This document shows, in pieces, positions 1 to 7,766 of a stretch of DNA of 64,000 nt. The translations under genes were made by a program, and so were the position numbers. The notes below the pieces were generated by a model. That model was not told where the DNA came from and ran no database searches. It saw only the letters and a program-made list of their open reading frames with translations. How positions within the stretch are numbered: position 1 is the stretch's first letter; each line of letters begins with the position of its first letter. Source of the stretch: DASQBT01 sp963782495 (lineage in GTDB: Bacteria; Pseudomonadota; Gammaproteobacteria; Burkholderiales; Thiobacillaceae); assembly GCA_963782495.1 (NCBI GenBank), contig CAWAJU010000004.1, positions 62,001 through 126,000 on the forward strand. Reading direction: 5' to 3'.

Positions 1-266
1 TCGACTACGGGTGCCCGAAAGAAGGTACAAGATCCGCCTGCTTTAACCCCGTTCTTCCATTCAAACAAGATCGCGCCAATTGGATCGGGGTCTTCTATTG
101 GGTATTTCTGGTTCTCAAATGCCTCGACCGACACAGATAGAAGTTCAAGGCGTTCCGCTTCCTTACTTCCTGGCTGCGGCTCGCGGGCGAGAAGCCGCTG
201 TATCTCCGAGAGATATTCTTGGTGTTGCTCCTCAGAGCGGATTACTTTAGTGTCCATGCGCATCAT
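1..266 (-). pseudogene. HigA-like antitoxin, 5' part, probably frameshifted; runs off the window
   Basis: The ATG overlaps the stop of the upstream toxin gene (TAATG), the usual higB-higA order. The first 80 or so codons read like a HigA N-terminus: an acidic helix (EYLSEIQRLLAREP), then AERLELLSVSVEAFE and YPIEDPDPIGAILF, which normally leads into the helix-turn-helix. The expected continuation appears only in other frames: MEER near positions 60-50 and GLKQADLVPSFG near 47-14. Two one-base losses would explain this. The frame that stays open (ending KAGGSCTFFRAPVV) does not resemble an HTH. I infer a decayed antitoxin or an error-rich contig end. The 3' half lies outside the window. Confidence 0.6.
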
Positions 267-529
267 TAATTCGTACTCTTCAGGTCCACCACAAGGGCAA
301 TGGCCTGCGGAAAGATCATTGCAACTTCAATACATTGCGGATGCAGCCCAACAGGGAACTGAAACACATCATCTGCAACTTTGCGTGCCCTTGGGAATTG
401 GCGCAAAACATCTTTCGACACTTTCCAATTGGCGTGCGATAACTCCGACACCCAGCTACGCATCCACGTATCAGTCTGGTCGTCCAAGCCGTAAAGTGCC
501 CGAAGGCGGTTCCTTCCAAGTAGCTTCAT
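266..529 (-). CDS. HigB-like mRNA interferase toxin
   Basis: An 87-residue protein with the HigB/RelE-type layout: a basic N-terminus (MKLLGRNRLRAL), the WVSELSHANWKVSKDVLRQF stretch matching the ANWK..aDi..qfp region of the HigB family, and a short strand-rich C-terminus. Family members cleave mRNA at the ribosome and are held in check by HigA. The usual C-terminal TH.EYD motif is missing in this frame, although GPEEYELM is readable in another frame at 290-265, so the C-terminus may also be frameshifted. The start overlaps nothing upstream. Toxin first, antitoxin second is typical of higBA. With a damaged partner the locus may be inactive. Confidence 0.55.
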   Translation of the reverse strand: MKLLGRNRLRALYGLDDQTDTWMRSWVSELSHANWKVSKDVLRQFPRARKVADDVFQFPVGLHPQCIEVAMIFPQAIALVVDLKSTN

Positions 530-549
530 AATCAGTGATGTTCACGATA

Positions 550-593
550 TGGGAACATATTACACCAATCGACCCTTGCAATGCACGTTCCCA
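550..593. promoter_or_regulatory. Inverted repeat upstream of higB, candidate operator
   Basis: TGGGAAC (550-556) and GTTCCCA (587-593) form a perfect 7-bp inverted repeat 20-65 bp upstream of the higB start. HigA/HigBA complexes normally repress their own promoter through such palindromes. Binding is inferred from position only. Confidence 0.3.
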
Positions 594-934
594 AAATGAG
601 AATTTTTGATAAATTCACTTTAGTCAGCGATGCGTACTGCATCAGCGTCGGTCCGCCTTGGGTCGGGAGTGTGGATTCGCAGTTTTGGAAAGGCCCATTC
701 AGCTTGAATTTCTAATCAACAGCCGGTACGCAGCGCATAGCAGACCTGATCTTCTCAAACCCCACCGGCAATTCAGGCCGAGACTGAGACTCTGCGACCA
801 GAAGCCTAAAGGTCCGGTGCGAGATCACAAAGCCGACGTCAGTCGCATCAGAATTTACCGCTGCTGTACTTCCGCAGTTGGCCGGTTTCCGCCCTCCACA
901 GCGTACTCACCCTCATCCCACATCGCTCTAATAA
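594..934. other. No recognisable gene
   Basis: This stretch has no open frame on either strand with convincing codon use or a known motif, and no obvious tRNA or terminator. It separates the toxin-antitoxin relic from the feoB fragment and looks like decayed sequence. Confidence 0.5.
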
Positions 935-1096
935 TTACAGCTCGCCCAAACCAAAGCCCGCCAGACGACAGCCCTGATTGACCAGCGCCGCTGCGGCTAG
1001 GGCAATGCCGAGCACCGGCGCGGCGCCGAACAGGGTCCAGTGCCCGCTGCCGGTTTCCTGGCGCATCACGGCGACCGAGGCGGCATGCCAGCGCAA
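935..1096 (-). pseudogene. feoB: FeoB C-terminal remnant
   Basis: About 53 codons open between an in-frame stop upstream and TAA at 935. The translation contains HAASVAVMRQETGSGHW and then a hydrophobic helix ending RLAGFGLGEL. This matches the last segment of the ferrous iron permease FeoB (the TlaVmRRETgSwkW motif, one membrane helix, and a short tail of the RLLGLG type). No GTPase or permease core is present upstream, where znuB ends 33 bp away. It is therefore a 3' fragment left after a deletion or rearrangement and not a working transporter. A TTG at 1096 is the only start in the fragment. Confidence 0.5.
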
Positions 1097-1129
1097 GCTT
1101 CACCGTCAGCATCAGCGGCCGTTGATCGC

Positions 1130-1984
1130 TCACGGTTTCGCTTCCGAAGCCACCGTGGTGCGCCGCCAGCGCAGCCAAATTCCTCGGCTCAAGGCCGAAA
1201 GCAGGTAGGCCAGCCCGGCCAGCAGGATGATGGTGGCGCCGGAGGGCAGGTCGGGTTCGTAGGACAGCGCCAGCCCCGCGCCGGTGAAAATGACCCCGAG
1301 CAGAGTCGCCATCAGCATCATCGCGGCGAGCGAGCGCACATACTGGCTGGCGATGGCGGCCGGCAGGGTCAGGAGCGCAATCACCAGCACCAGCCCCACC
1401 ACCTGGATCAGGATCACCACGGTCAAGGCAACTATCAGCAACAGCCACAGATAGAACACGTCGACCGGCACCCCGCGCAGGCGTGCGAATTCCTCGTCGA
1501 AGCACACGGCGAGAAATTGCTTGCGAAACAGCCACACCAGGGCGACGATCACGCCGTCCAGTCCCGCCATCAGCAGCAGATCCGTGCGTGGCACCATCAG
1601 GATGTTGCCGAACAGGTAGCTCATCAGGTCCACGTTGTAGCCCGGCGTGCGCGAGATGAAGATGATCCCGATCGCCATGCCCACCGCCCACAGCGCTCCG
1701 ATGATGGTGTCCTCGTGCTGGCGGAAGCGCAGACTGACCCAGCCGATGATCAGCGCCGCCAGCAGCGCGGCGACGAGCGCGCCGCCGATGGGGCTGTTGC
1801 CAAGGAAATAGGCGATGCCCATGCCGCCCAGCACCGCGTGGGCCACGCCGCCGGCGAGGTAACCGATGCGCTTGACCACGACATAGCTGCCGACGATGCC
1901 GCAGGCGATGCTGGCCAGCACGCCGGCAGCCAGGGCATGCTGCAGAAACGCGTGGCCGGCAAGCGCCTGCAGAAAGGCGCTCAT
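1130..1984 (-). CDS. znuB: Zinc/manganese ABC transporter permease ZnuB
   Basis: A 284-residue integral membrane protein of the ABC-3 family. About eight hydrophobic helices are visible, with the conserved GYLAGGVAHAVLGG segment (residues 41-54), the RTPGYNVDLMSYLFGN loop and the LTLPAAIA helix characteristic of ZnuB/MntB. It forms the channel through which ZnuC drives zinc delivered by ZnuA. The ATG overlaps the TGA stop of the normal znuC frame (ATGA), showing translational coupling. Because of a one-base shift near the end of znuC, the sequence as given reads straight through from znuC into znuB as one fused 507-codon frame; I treat that fusion as an artefact of the indel. Confidence 0.85.
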   Translation of the reverse strand: MSAFLQALAGHAFLQHALAAGVLASIACGIVGSYVVVKRIGYLAGGVAHAVLGGMGIAYFLGNSPIGGALVAALLAALIIGWVSLRFRQHEDTIIGALWAVGMAIGIIFISRTPGYNVDLMSYLFGNILMVPRTDLLLMAGLDGVIVALVWLFRKQFLAVCFDEEFARLRGVPVDVFYLWLLLIVALTVVILIQVVGLVLVIALLTLPAAIASQYVRSLAAMMLMATLLGVIFTGAGLALSYEPDLPSGATIILLAGLAYLLSALSRGIWLRWRRTTVASEAKP

Positions 1985-2735
1985 GGCTTCGCCCCCATCT
2001 CGCAAGTCGCGCTGTGCGGGATCAGTTGCACCGGCATGCCATACAGTTGTTCGGATCACCTCCGCCCCGATCGGCACCGGCTGGTGGCACAGCAGGGTGC
2101 GGTTGAGGCAGGCCACGCGGGTCACATAGCGCGAGATGAAGCCGATGTCGTGGGAGACGACGACGATGGTCATGCGCTGGTTGAGCGCCTTGAACAGGTC
2201 GAAGATCTCGGTTTCGGCACGCATGTCGATGTTGGCTGTGGGTTCGTCCAGGATCAGGATGCGTGGATCGCAGGCGAGCGCCCGCGCCACCAGCACCCGC
2301 TGCAACTGTCCGCCGGAGAGGGTGCCAAGCGGACGTTGGCGCAGGTCCAGCACTTCGGTTTCCGTCATCGCCAAATGCGCCGCCTTCCGGTCCGCCGCGC
2401 GGTAGCCGCCCAGCAGCCGGGTCGTGCCGAGCCGTCCCATCAGCACCGTCTCCTCTGCTGAAATCGGGAAGTCGCGGGCGAAGCGGGCATATTGCGGCAC
2501 ATAGCCGATCGCCCGGCGCGATGCCTGCGGCGCTCCACCGGCCACGCGCACTTCGCCCGAACCCGGCCTAAGCAGACCGAGCACAAGCTTGAGCAGCGTG
2601 CTCTTGCCGCCGCCGTTTGGCCCCACCAGGCCCAGGAATTCGCCTTCATCCACGCTCAGGCTGACGTGCTCCAGCGCCGGCGGGCCGATGTCGTAGGCGA
2701 AGGAAACGTCCAGCGAGTTCGATAAGCGATTTCAT
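1981..2735 (-). pseudogene. znuC: Zinc ABC transporter ATPase ZnuC, two apparent one-base insertions
   Basis: The ATP-binding subunit of the zinc importer. Walker A GPNGGGKST, Q-loop YVPQYAR, signature LSGGQLQR, Walker B ILILDEPTANID and H-loop VVVSHD are all present. The ATG (2735) overlaps the znuA stop and the normal TGA overlaps the znuB start. Reading from that ATG gives MKSLIELAG and then loses frame near 2711; the conserved VSFAYDIGPPALEHV continues one base later. Near 2060 a second extra base breaks the frame, and the expected C-terminus (QLYGMPVQLIPHSATCEMGAKP) is found one base on. The 755-nt span equals 251 codons plus two bases, as expected for two insertions. Undamaged, it would be a normal 250-residue ZnuC. 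Confidence 0.8.
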
Positions 2736-3590
2736 TTCAAGGCGTCGAAAAATTCGTGCGCGACCTGCAGCAGGTTATGCGAATAATCTTCTGCCAGCGG
2801 GTCCACCGCCACCACCCGCGCGCCGATGGCCGCGGCAACGGCTTCTGCAGTGCGCCGGCTGAACTGGGTCTGGACGAAGATGACCTTCACGCCCTCGCGT
2901 TTGCCGAGGTCGATCACGCGCGCGAGCGATCTGGCCCCCGGCTCCTTGCCTTCGGCCTCGATGGGAATCTGGCGCAGTCCGTAGTCTTGCGCGAAGTAGC
3001 CCCAGGCCGGATGAAACACCATGAACGGCTTGCCCCTGGCCGATGCAAGAATGGCCCGGATTTCGCCATCCAGCTTGTCCATCTCGGCGGCAAACGTCCG
3101 GTAGTTCGATTCGTAGTCGTCACGGTGCTCAGGGTCAGACTGCCTCAGCGCATCGCGGACATTTGTCGCCATGCGCTTCACCCGTTGCGGGCTGGTCCAA
3201 ACATGCGGATCCGTGCCGCCGGGCCTGCCGCCCGGTCCGGCCAGCAACAGCAGGGCGGCACCGCGCTGCATGGACACCACGCGCATGGCAGGATTCGCGG
3301 CCCGGATACGCTTCATCCAGGTGTCCTCGAACGCAACCCCGATGGAAAAATACAGCTGCGCCCGTGACAGCGCGGTCATCTGGCGCGGTGTCGGCTCGTA
3401 GGTTTCGGGGCTCTGGCCGGGGCCGACCATCACCGAAACCGCGACATGCTTGCCGCCGACATGTTCGACAAAATACTTCTGCGGCAGGATGCTCACGAAC
3501 ACCGGCAGCGGCGCAGAGGCCGACGCAGCGCCCGTCTGCGAGGCCCAGAGCGTGACCACCAGGGCCAAGAATTCTGGCACTCGTTTTCAC
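2732..3590 (-). CDS. znuA: Zinc ABC transporter substrate-binding protein ZnuA, probable frameshift in the signal peptide
   Basis: A periplasmic cluster A-I metal-binding protein. Visible hallmarks are FVSILPQKYFVEHVGG at the N-terminus, DPHVWTSPQ and FHPAWGYFAQDYGL with the metal-binding histidines, and VIFVQTQFS near the C-terminus. The long His-rich loop of many ZnuA proteins is absent. The open frame starts only at GTG 3580 (PEFLALVV), giving a signal sequence without a basic start. ATG 3590 gives the more plausible MKTSARIL and would join the main frame if one G were removed near 3567. The 859-nt span is 286 codons plus one base. First gene of znuACB. I saw no Zur-like box in the upstream 190 bp. 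Confidence 0.8.
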
Positions 3591-3782
3591 GGATCAGCCC
3601 TCCCTCGTTGCTGCGACAACCACAAAGACGCATTGTCCGCGCCATGGCCGCAGGGGCTCGATTCCCCGTGTTTCGGACAGGAGGTGAGCGAGCGTCTGGC
3701 TCCAGGCAGTGATGGCGAAGCCGGATTCCGGCCTCAGTCGCATTACCCCGAGAAGCCCGCGACCATGCGGATCGGGACAAGT

Positions 3783-4172
3783 TTACTCGCCGGGCACGCC
3801 CTGCCACAGCATGCTGAAGCCCAGTTCGAAGGTGTCAGTGCACATGTCGGCCAGAACCTGAAACTTGTCCTTGAACGCCTTGTCGGCATGCGACTTTTCG
3901 TGTTGCTCGTAGGACTTCCAGTAGGTCAGGATGGCGACGTCGTAGTCCGGCTCCTTCATCGAGCCGATGGAACCCTCCTGGCTCACGAAGCCGTCATACT
4001 TGAACACCTGGCCGGCGATGAAACCGCCGCTCTCGCTGCCGTAGGTTTCCTTGACCACATTGCACATTTCACCCAGCGCAAGCTCCACATCGCTCATGGT
4101 GACGCCGGGTTTGAGCTTGACCGCGTTGAACAGCATCTTGCAGCCGAACGGGATGGTGACGGGATTGAACAT
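3783..4172 (-). CDS. Small conserved protein, likely dimeric alpha/beta barrel
   Basis: A 129-residue soluble protein without signal peptide. It begins MFNPVTIPFGCKMLFNAVKL, and the segment DYDVAILTYWKSYEQHEKSHAD resembles the core of antibiotic-biosynthesis-monooxygenase-like or stress-responsive barrel proteins, which use such Y/W/H-rich strands to bind haem or small ligands. No catalytic function can be assigned. It lies 66 bp downstream of the peroxiredoxin gene with a strong hairpin between them, so it is probably co-transcribed but separately controlled in level. Its position suggests a role in oxidative or haem stress; that is inference. Confidence 0.6.
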   Translation of the reverse strand: MFNPVTIPFGCKMLFNAVKLKPGVTMSDVELALGEMCNVVKETYGSESGGFIAGQVFKYDGFVSQEGSIGSMKEPDYDVAILTYWKSYEQHEKSHADKAFKDKFQVLADMCTDTFELGFSMLWQGVPGE

Positions 4173-4201
4173 CGTTTACTCCTCTGCAGATGGCAAGAGA
4201 A

Positions 4202-4222
4202 GCCCGCCCCTGGGGGGCGGGC
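4202..4222 (-). terminator. GC-rich hairpin between peroxiredoxin and barrel gene
   Basis: Perfect 9-bp arms GCCCGCCCC and GGGGCGGGC with a 3-nt loop, in the 66-bp gap downstream of the peroxiredoxin gene. There is no T-run after it on the minus strand, so it may be an attenuator or a transcript-stabilising stem rather than a full terminator. Confidence 0.45.
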
Positions 4223-4238
4223 AGGGGACTAAAGAAGC

Positions 4239-4889
4239 TTACAGGACCTTCTTGCAGAAGTACCAGTCGGTGCACTCGTAACCCTCGCTCATGCGCTTGT
4301 CCGCTGCATTGACGTCAGCCGGCGGCGGCACAATGACCTTGTCGCCAGGCTGCCAGCCCGCGGGGGTGGCGACCTTGTTCTTGTCCGAGGTCTGCAGCGC
4401 AGACACCAGGCGGACGAACTCGGGGATGGAGCGCCCGTTGGTCATCGGATAGTAGACCATGGCGCGCAGGATGCCCTTGTCGTCGATGATGAAGGTGGCG
4501 CGCACCGCCGAAGTGTCGGACGCTCCCGGCTGAATCATGCCGTAGTCCTTGGCCACTTTCATCGACAGGTCCTCGATGATAGGGAAGGGAATTTCCACCC
4601 CGAACTTCTCCTTGATGTTCCGTACCCAGGCCACATGGGCGTAGTAGCTGTCGATCGACAGGCCGATCAGTTCGCAATTGAGCTTCTGGAATTCGGGGTA
4701 ATGCTCGGCGAACGCCATGAACTCGGTGGTGCAGACGGGGGTGAAGTCGGCGGGGTGGGAGAACAGCACCAGCCACTTGCCTTTGTAGTCGGCGAGTTTC
4801 TTCACGCCGTGGGTGGTCTTGGCTTGGAAGTCCGGCGCAGGCTCGTTGAGGCGCGGCATGGTGGGGCAGGCTGGGCTTACTTCAGACAT
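4239..4889 (-). CDS. Peroxiredoxin, Prx6 type
   Basis: A thiol peroxidase reducing H2O2 and organic peroxides in the cytoplasm. Numbering from ATG 4889 (216 residues; AGAGGA lies 7 nt upstream), the peroxidatic cysteine is Cys53 in HPADFTPVCTTEF. The long Prx6-type arm follows, and two C-terminal cysteines (Cys206, Cys212) sit in YECTDWYFCKKVL. Two C-terminal cysteines are known from archaeal-style Prx6 proteins such as the Aeropyrum enzyme, where they act in resolution, so this bacterial protein probably has that arrangement. A TTG two codons upstream (4895) is an alternative start. Its neighbours are the barrel protein and Fe-SOD, forming an oxidative-stress neighbourhood. Confidence 0.88.
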   Translation of the reverse strand: MSEVSPACPTMPRLNEPAPDFQAKTTHGVKKLADYKGKWLVLFSHPADFTPVCTTEFMAFAEHYPEFQKLNCELIGLSIDSYYAHVAWVRNIKEKFGVEIPFPIIEDLSMKVAKDYGMIQPGASDTSAVRATFIIDDKGILRAMVYYPMTNGRSIPEFVRLVSALQTSDKNKVATPAGWQPGDKVIVPPPADVNAADKRMSEGYECTDWYFCKKVL

Positions 4890-5205
4890 GGTCAAATCCT
4901 CTTTGTCAGGTTGATTGGTTCATTAGCAATTACTAATGTTTAGCCAGTTTATGTGTCGCCATACCCAGGGTCCAATTGATCGTCTCAAACTACTTGATTG
5001 TCCCAACCTATCAGCGCGCCGTCGGCGTTCACCCCTTGCCGCGCAAACCTTTCACCCAGGCATCCATCGCTTTGTTGGCCCGCTGCATTAGGGCTTCCGC
5101 GAAGCTCAACACGAATTTGGCCCCTGTCTATTCGGACAGTTCTCAGTCGGCCGACGACGGGCCGGTGAATTGGAGCGACGACGGCCGCCGGTGGCCGTCG
5201 CGTCG
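4890..5205. other. Intergenic region between peroxiredoxin and sodB
   Basis: It holds the peroxiredoxin promoter region (AT-rich around 4918-4955) and the sodB 3' flank. A short open stretch on the minus strand, ending at 5029, reads like the tail of a protein (LMQRANKAMDAWVKGL), but it follows an in-frame stop and only 20 codons follow its ATG (5088). I treat it as a remnant or chance. No RNA gene was recognised. Confidence 0.4.
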
Positions 5206-5826
5206 CTATCTGGCGCCGCTGAAGTTTTCCGCAGCGAATTCCCAGTTGAGCAGTTTGTTGATCACGGCGGTGACATAGTCCGCGCGCCGGTTCTGGTAAT
5301 CGAGGTAGTAAGCGTGCTCCCACACGTCTATGGTCAGCAGCGGCTTTACGCCGTGGATCATGGGATTTTCCGCGTTGCCGGTCTTGAGCACCTTGAGCTT
5401 GCCCTTGTCGAGCGCAAGCCAGGCCCAGCCGCTGCCGAACTGCGAGGTTGCGGCTTCGGCCAGCGCTTTCCTGCATGACTCGACGTCGCCAAACGCCGAC
5501 TCGATCGCCCGCTTCAGCTCGGCGGGCGGTTCGCCGCCACCGTTTTGCCGCAGGCTTGCCCAGTAGAAACTATGGTTCCAGGTCTGCGCGGCGTTGTTGA
5601 AAATTGCCGTCCGATCAGACTTTTCCGCCGTGGCGAGGATGATGTCCTCCAGCTTGCGCTCGGCCAAGTCTGTGCCCTTGATCAGCCCGCGCAGTTTGTC
5701 GAAATAGGCCTTGTGGTGCTTGCCGTAGTGGAAGCCCAGGGTATTGGCCGAAATGATGGGAGCCAACGCGTCCTGCTCGTAAGGCAGCGGCGCCAGCGCC
5801 TCAGTGGAAACGGTCAGTGTTTGCAT
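5206..5826 (-). CDS. sodB: Iron superoxide dismutase
   Basis: Converts superoxide to H2O2 and O2 in the cytoplasm. The 206-residue length is slightly longer than typical SodB (about 193), owing to a short N-terminal extension. Metal ligands are in place: His33 (TLGFHYGKHH), His85 (TWNHSFYW), Asp167 and His171 (IDVWEHAYY). AATSQFGSGWAWL with its outer-sphere Gln and the NHSFYW context favour Fe over Mn. It is transcribed alone on the minus strand. With the peroxiredoxin downstream it provides consecutive steps of superoxide and peroxide removal. Confidence 0.93.
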   Translation of the reverse strand: MQTLTVSTEALAPLPYEQDALAPIISANTLGFHYGKHHKAYFDKLRGLIKGTDLAERKLEDIILATAEKSDRTAIFNNAAQTWNHSFYWASLRQNGGGEPPAELKRAIESAFGDVESCRKALAEAATSQFGSGWAWLALDKGKLKVLKTGNAENPMIHGVKPLLTIDVWEHAYYLDYQNRRADYVTAVINKLLNWEFAAENFSGAR

Positions 5827-5963
5827 GGTGTACTCCTTTTGCTTTGATCGATCGGGGTGCCGTCGATCTGTCTGCTGTTGCCGTCACTGTGAGTGCTTCA
5901 GCCTTTGGCCACGAGCGAAGCGTGGCGGGAGGAAATCCGGTTCAAGACAATTCAACGCATTGC

Positions 5964-5999
5964 TGGATCGCTTCGTCGCTTCGCTCCTCGCGATGACGC
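5964..5999. repeat. Dispersed repeat element, copy 1
   Basis: The sequence contains CTGGATCGCTTCGTCGCTTC followed by a GCTCCTCGCGATGAC tail. In reverse complement this is the GTCAT..GCGAGGAGCGAAG..ACGAAG..ATCCAG unit found scattered in intergenic regions of many bacterial genomes. A second, more diverged copy is at 17797-17828. Confidence 0.5.
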
Positions 6000-6045
6000 T
6001 AAATCAGCGCCTCTTTCGAGCGGTGTCCGAACCGGCACGTCCTGA

Positions 6046-6462
6046 TTACCTGACCGGCGAATGCGGTTCCTGGTTCCCGCACGCGCATTCGTGCGCTTCT
6101 GAATTCTCGTGGTCATGGTGATGTTCGTGCGTATCGCCGGGTTCGGCCTTGAGTTGTCCGGCAAGATACGCCGCCACGGCCTGCTCGGGATCGTGCAGAC
6201 TGGTGACGAAGCCCGCGACGCCCATCGCCGCCAGGCGTTCCTGCAGGCCGTGCCCGTGGCCTCCGGTGATCAGCACCTGTACGTTGCCCAGGGGATGCGG
6301 CGCGCCGGGAGGATAGCCATGCAAGGCCTGTTCCTTTGACAGTTCGAGCAATTGCCTCGATTCGATGTGTCCTTGCTCGATGTCATAAATCCAGAACTTG
6401 CGGCAGCGGCCGGCATGGCCTGTCACCTCGCGACGGTTCTGGCTGGCGACGGCGATTTTCAT
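6046..6462 (-). CDS. NifX/NifB-family (dinitrogenase iron-molybdenum cofactor) protein
   Basis: 138 residues from ATG 6462. The NifX-like fold is indicated by MKIAVASQNRREVTGHAGRCRKFWIYDI at the start and VQVLITGGHGHGLQERLAAMGV in the middle, as in proteins that bind iron-sulfur or iron-molybdenum clusters. The last 30 residues form a His/Glu/Cys-rich tail (HEHHHDHENSEAHECACG) that could bind metal. No nif genes are in the window, so a role in nitrogenase is not supported. Related orphan proteins occur beside oxidoreductases and sulfur-metabolism genes. It is the last gene of the minus-strand run that begins at the cyd operon. Confidence 0.75.
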   Translation of the reverse strand: MKIAVASQNRREVTGHAGRCRKFWIYDIEQGHIESRQLLELSKEQALHGYPPGAPHPLGNVQVLITGGHGHGLQERLAAMGVAGFVTSLHDPEQAVAAYLAGQLKAEPGDTHEHHHDHENSEAHECACGNQEPHSPVR

Positions 6463-6550
6463 AATGAATGCTCCAACGTGATTGGTTGAACACCCTGGCT
6501 CGTGCCCCCGATGGTGCAGGTCAATATCGGCGGGCAACGCGACGATTGCA

Positions 6551-7729
6551 TCAAGCGGCCTTTTCCCGCGGCGACGCGCCGCGGCCCGCCGCGCGCAGAG
6601 GGCGCAGGTAGTTCCACTCGAACGCTCGCTTGGCCCAGTGCATGAGGCGCATCGGCGGCAGCACGAAGGCGCGCTTCTCGTCGCGGTAGACCAGAATGCC
6701 GCGATCCAGGGTATCGACGATGCAGATGAGCTCGGGTTTGAACTTCGCCGTCGGGGCCAGGCCTTGCAATGCGCGTCCGAGATTCTCGGCCGCGGCCTTG
6801 GCTTGAAGGTCGGCAAGGTGCGCCTGTTTGGGCATCCAATCGGGGCCAGGGAAGCTGCCGGCGTCACCTGCGACGAACACCCTGGTCATGCCTTCGGCCT
6901 GGCAATAGGCATCGGCCTTGACGAAGCCGCCTTCGGACTTCGGCAAGTCGGTGTCGACCAGCCAGCCCGGGCCGGCCATGCCGGGCATGAACAGGATCAG
7001 GTCGGCACGAATTTCGCCGCCTTCGGTCCTGACCCTGTCCGCTTCGAAGCCTGCGATCTTGTGCCCGAGGTGGGTATCAATATTGCGCCGCGCCATCTCG
7101 CGCATGAGCCCCTTGACCGCCTTGTCGCCCAGGCGCTTGCCCGGCTCGGGCGCGGGGTTGAAGAACACCAGGCGGAACTTGTCGCGGCGACCTTGCCGCC
7201 TCAGTAAGGTGTCCAGCCCGAACAGCACTTCGAACATGGGCCCGCCACGCATGGCGGAAGGCTCCTTCGGGTTGGTGCCGAAGCCGACCGCAATGGTGCC
7301 GCCTGCCAGCGCCGTGAGCCGGTCGCGGATCGCCTCGGCCGCCGGAATCCCTTCGCAAATCGTGAGTGCGTGCTCGATGCCGGGCAGGGCCTTGAGAAAA
7401 CGTCCGCCGCTGGCAATGAGCAAAGCGTCATTTGAAATCTCACCGCTGTCCGTTACGACCTTGCGGCCGCCCCCTGTCACTGCCGTGACCCTGCCGAGAT
7501 GAAAATGCACGCGCTGGCGCATGAGCCAACCTTCCAGATCATGGCGCAAGTCTTCACCCTGACGCAATCCTGAAGGGAGCCAGATCAGGCTGGGGTAATA
7601 GACGAACTCCGCCGCAGGCGCGATCAGGCTGAGCTCCGCCTCCGGCATACGGCGGCGCAGTTCCTTGACGGCTGCCAAGGCGGCGAAGCCGGCACCAAGT
7701 ATCGTGATGCGGGCGGGGATGGACCTCAT
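6551..7729 (-). CDS. SQR-like FAD-dependent pyridine nucleotide-disulfide oxidoreductase
   Basis: A 392-residue flavoprotein with an N-terminal FAD dinucleotide-binding motif (ILGAGFAAL, residues 10-18), a second nucleotide-binding region near 145-152, the RVFVAGDAGS motif near residue 283-292 that contacts FAD, and a C-terminal amphipathic segment suited to membrane attachment. The overall pattern is that of sulfide:quinone oxidoreductase and related enzymes. Only three cysteines are present (125, 276, 336). Cys125 and Cys336 sit near two of the three classical SQR cysteines, but the position near 160 is Ser/Ala, so sulfide oxidation is possible but not proven. It lies downstream of the cyd genes and could feed electrons to quinol for cytochrome bd. 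Confidence 0.75.
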   Translation of the reverse strand: MRSIPARITILGAGFAALAAVKELRRRMPEAELSLIAPAAEFVYYPSLIWLPSGLRQGEDLRHDLEGWLMRQRVHFHLGRVTAVTGGGRKVVTDSGEISNDALLIASGGRFLKALPGIEHALTICEGIPAAEAIRDRLTALAGGTIAVGFGTNPKEPSAMRGGPMFEVLFGLDTLLRRQGRRDKFRLVFFNPAPEPGKRLGDKAVKGLMREMARRNIDTHLGHKIAGFEADRVRTEGGEIRADLILFMPGMAGPGWLVDTDLPKSEGGFVKADAYCQAEGMTRVFVAGDAGSFPGPDWMPKQAHLADLQAKAAAENLGRALQGLAPTAKFKPELICIVDTLDRGILVYRDEKRAFVLPPMRLMHWAKRAFEWNYLRPLRAAGRGASPREKAA

Positions 7730-7766
7730 GTCTTTTCTCTTTCGTGGTTCAGGATGCGGGAAGCCA

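Noticed and set aside
1040..2461. Long plus-strand open frame antisense to znuCB
   Set aside because: Composition (His, Gln and Arg rich) is typical of a shadow of a GC-rich gene; no motif, and the minus strand carries conserved ABC subunits.
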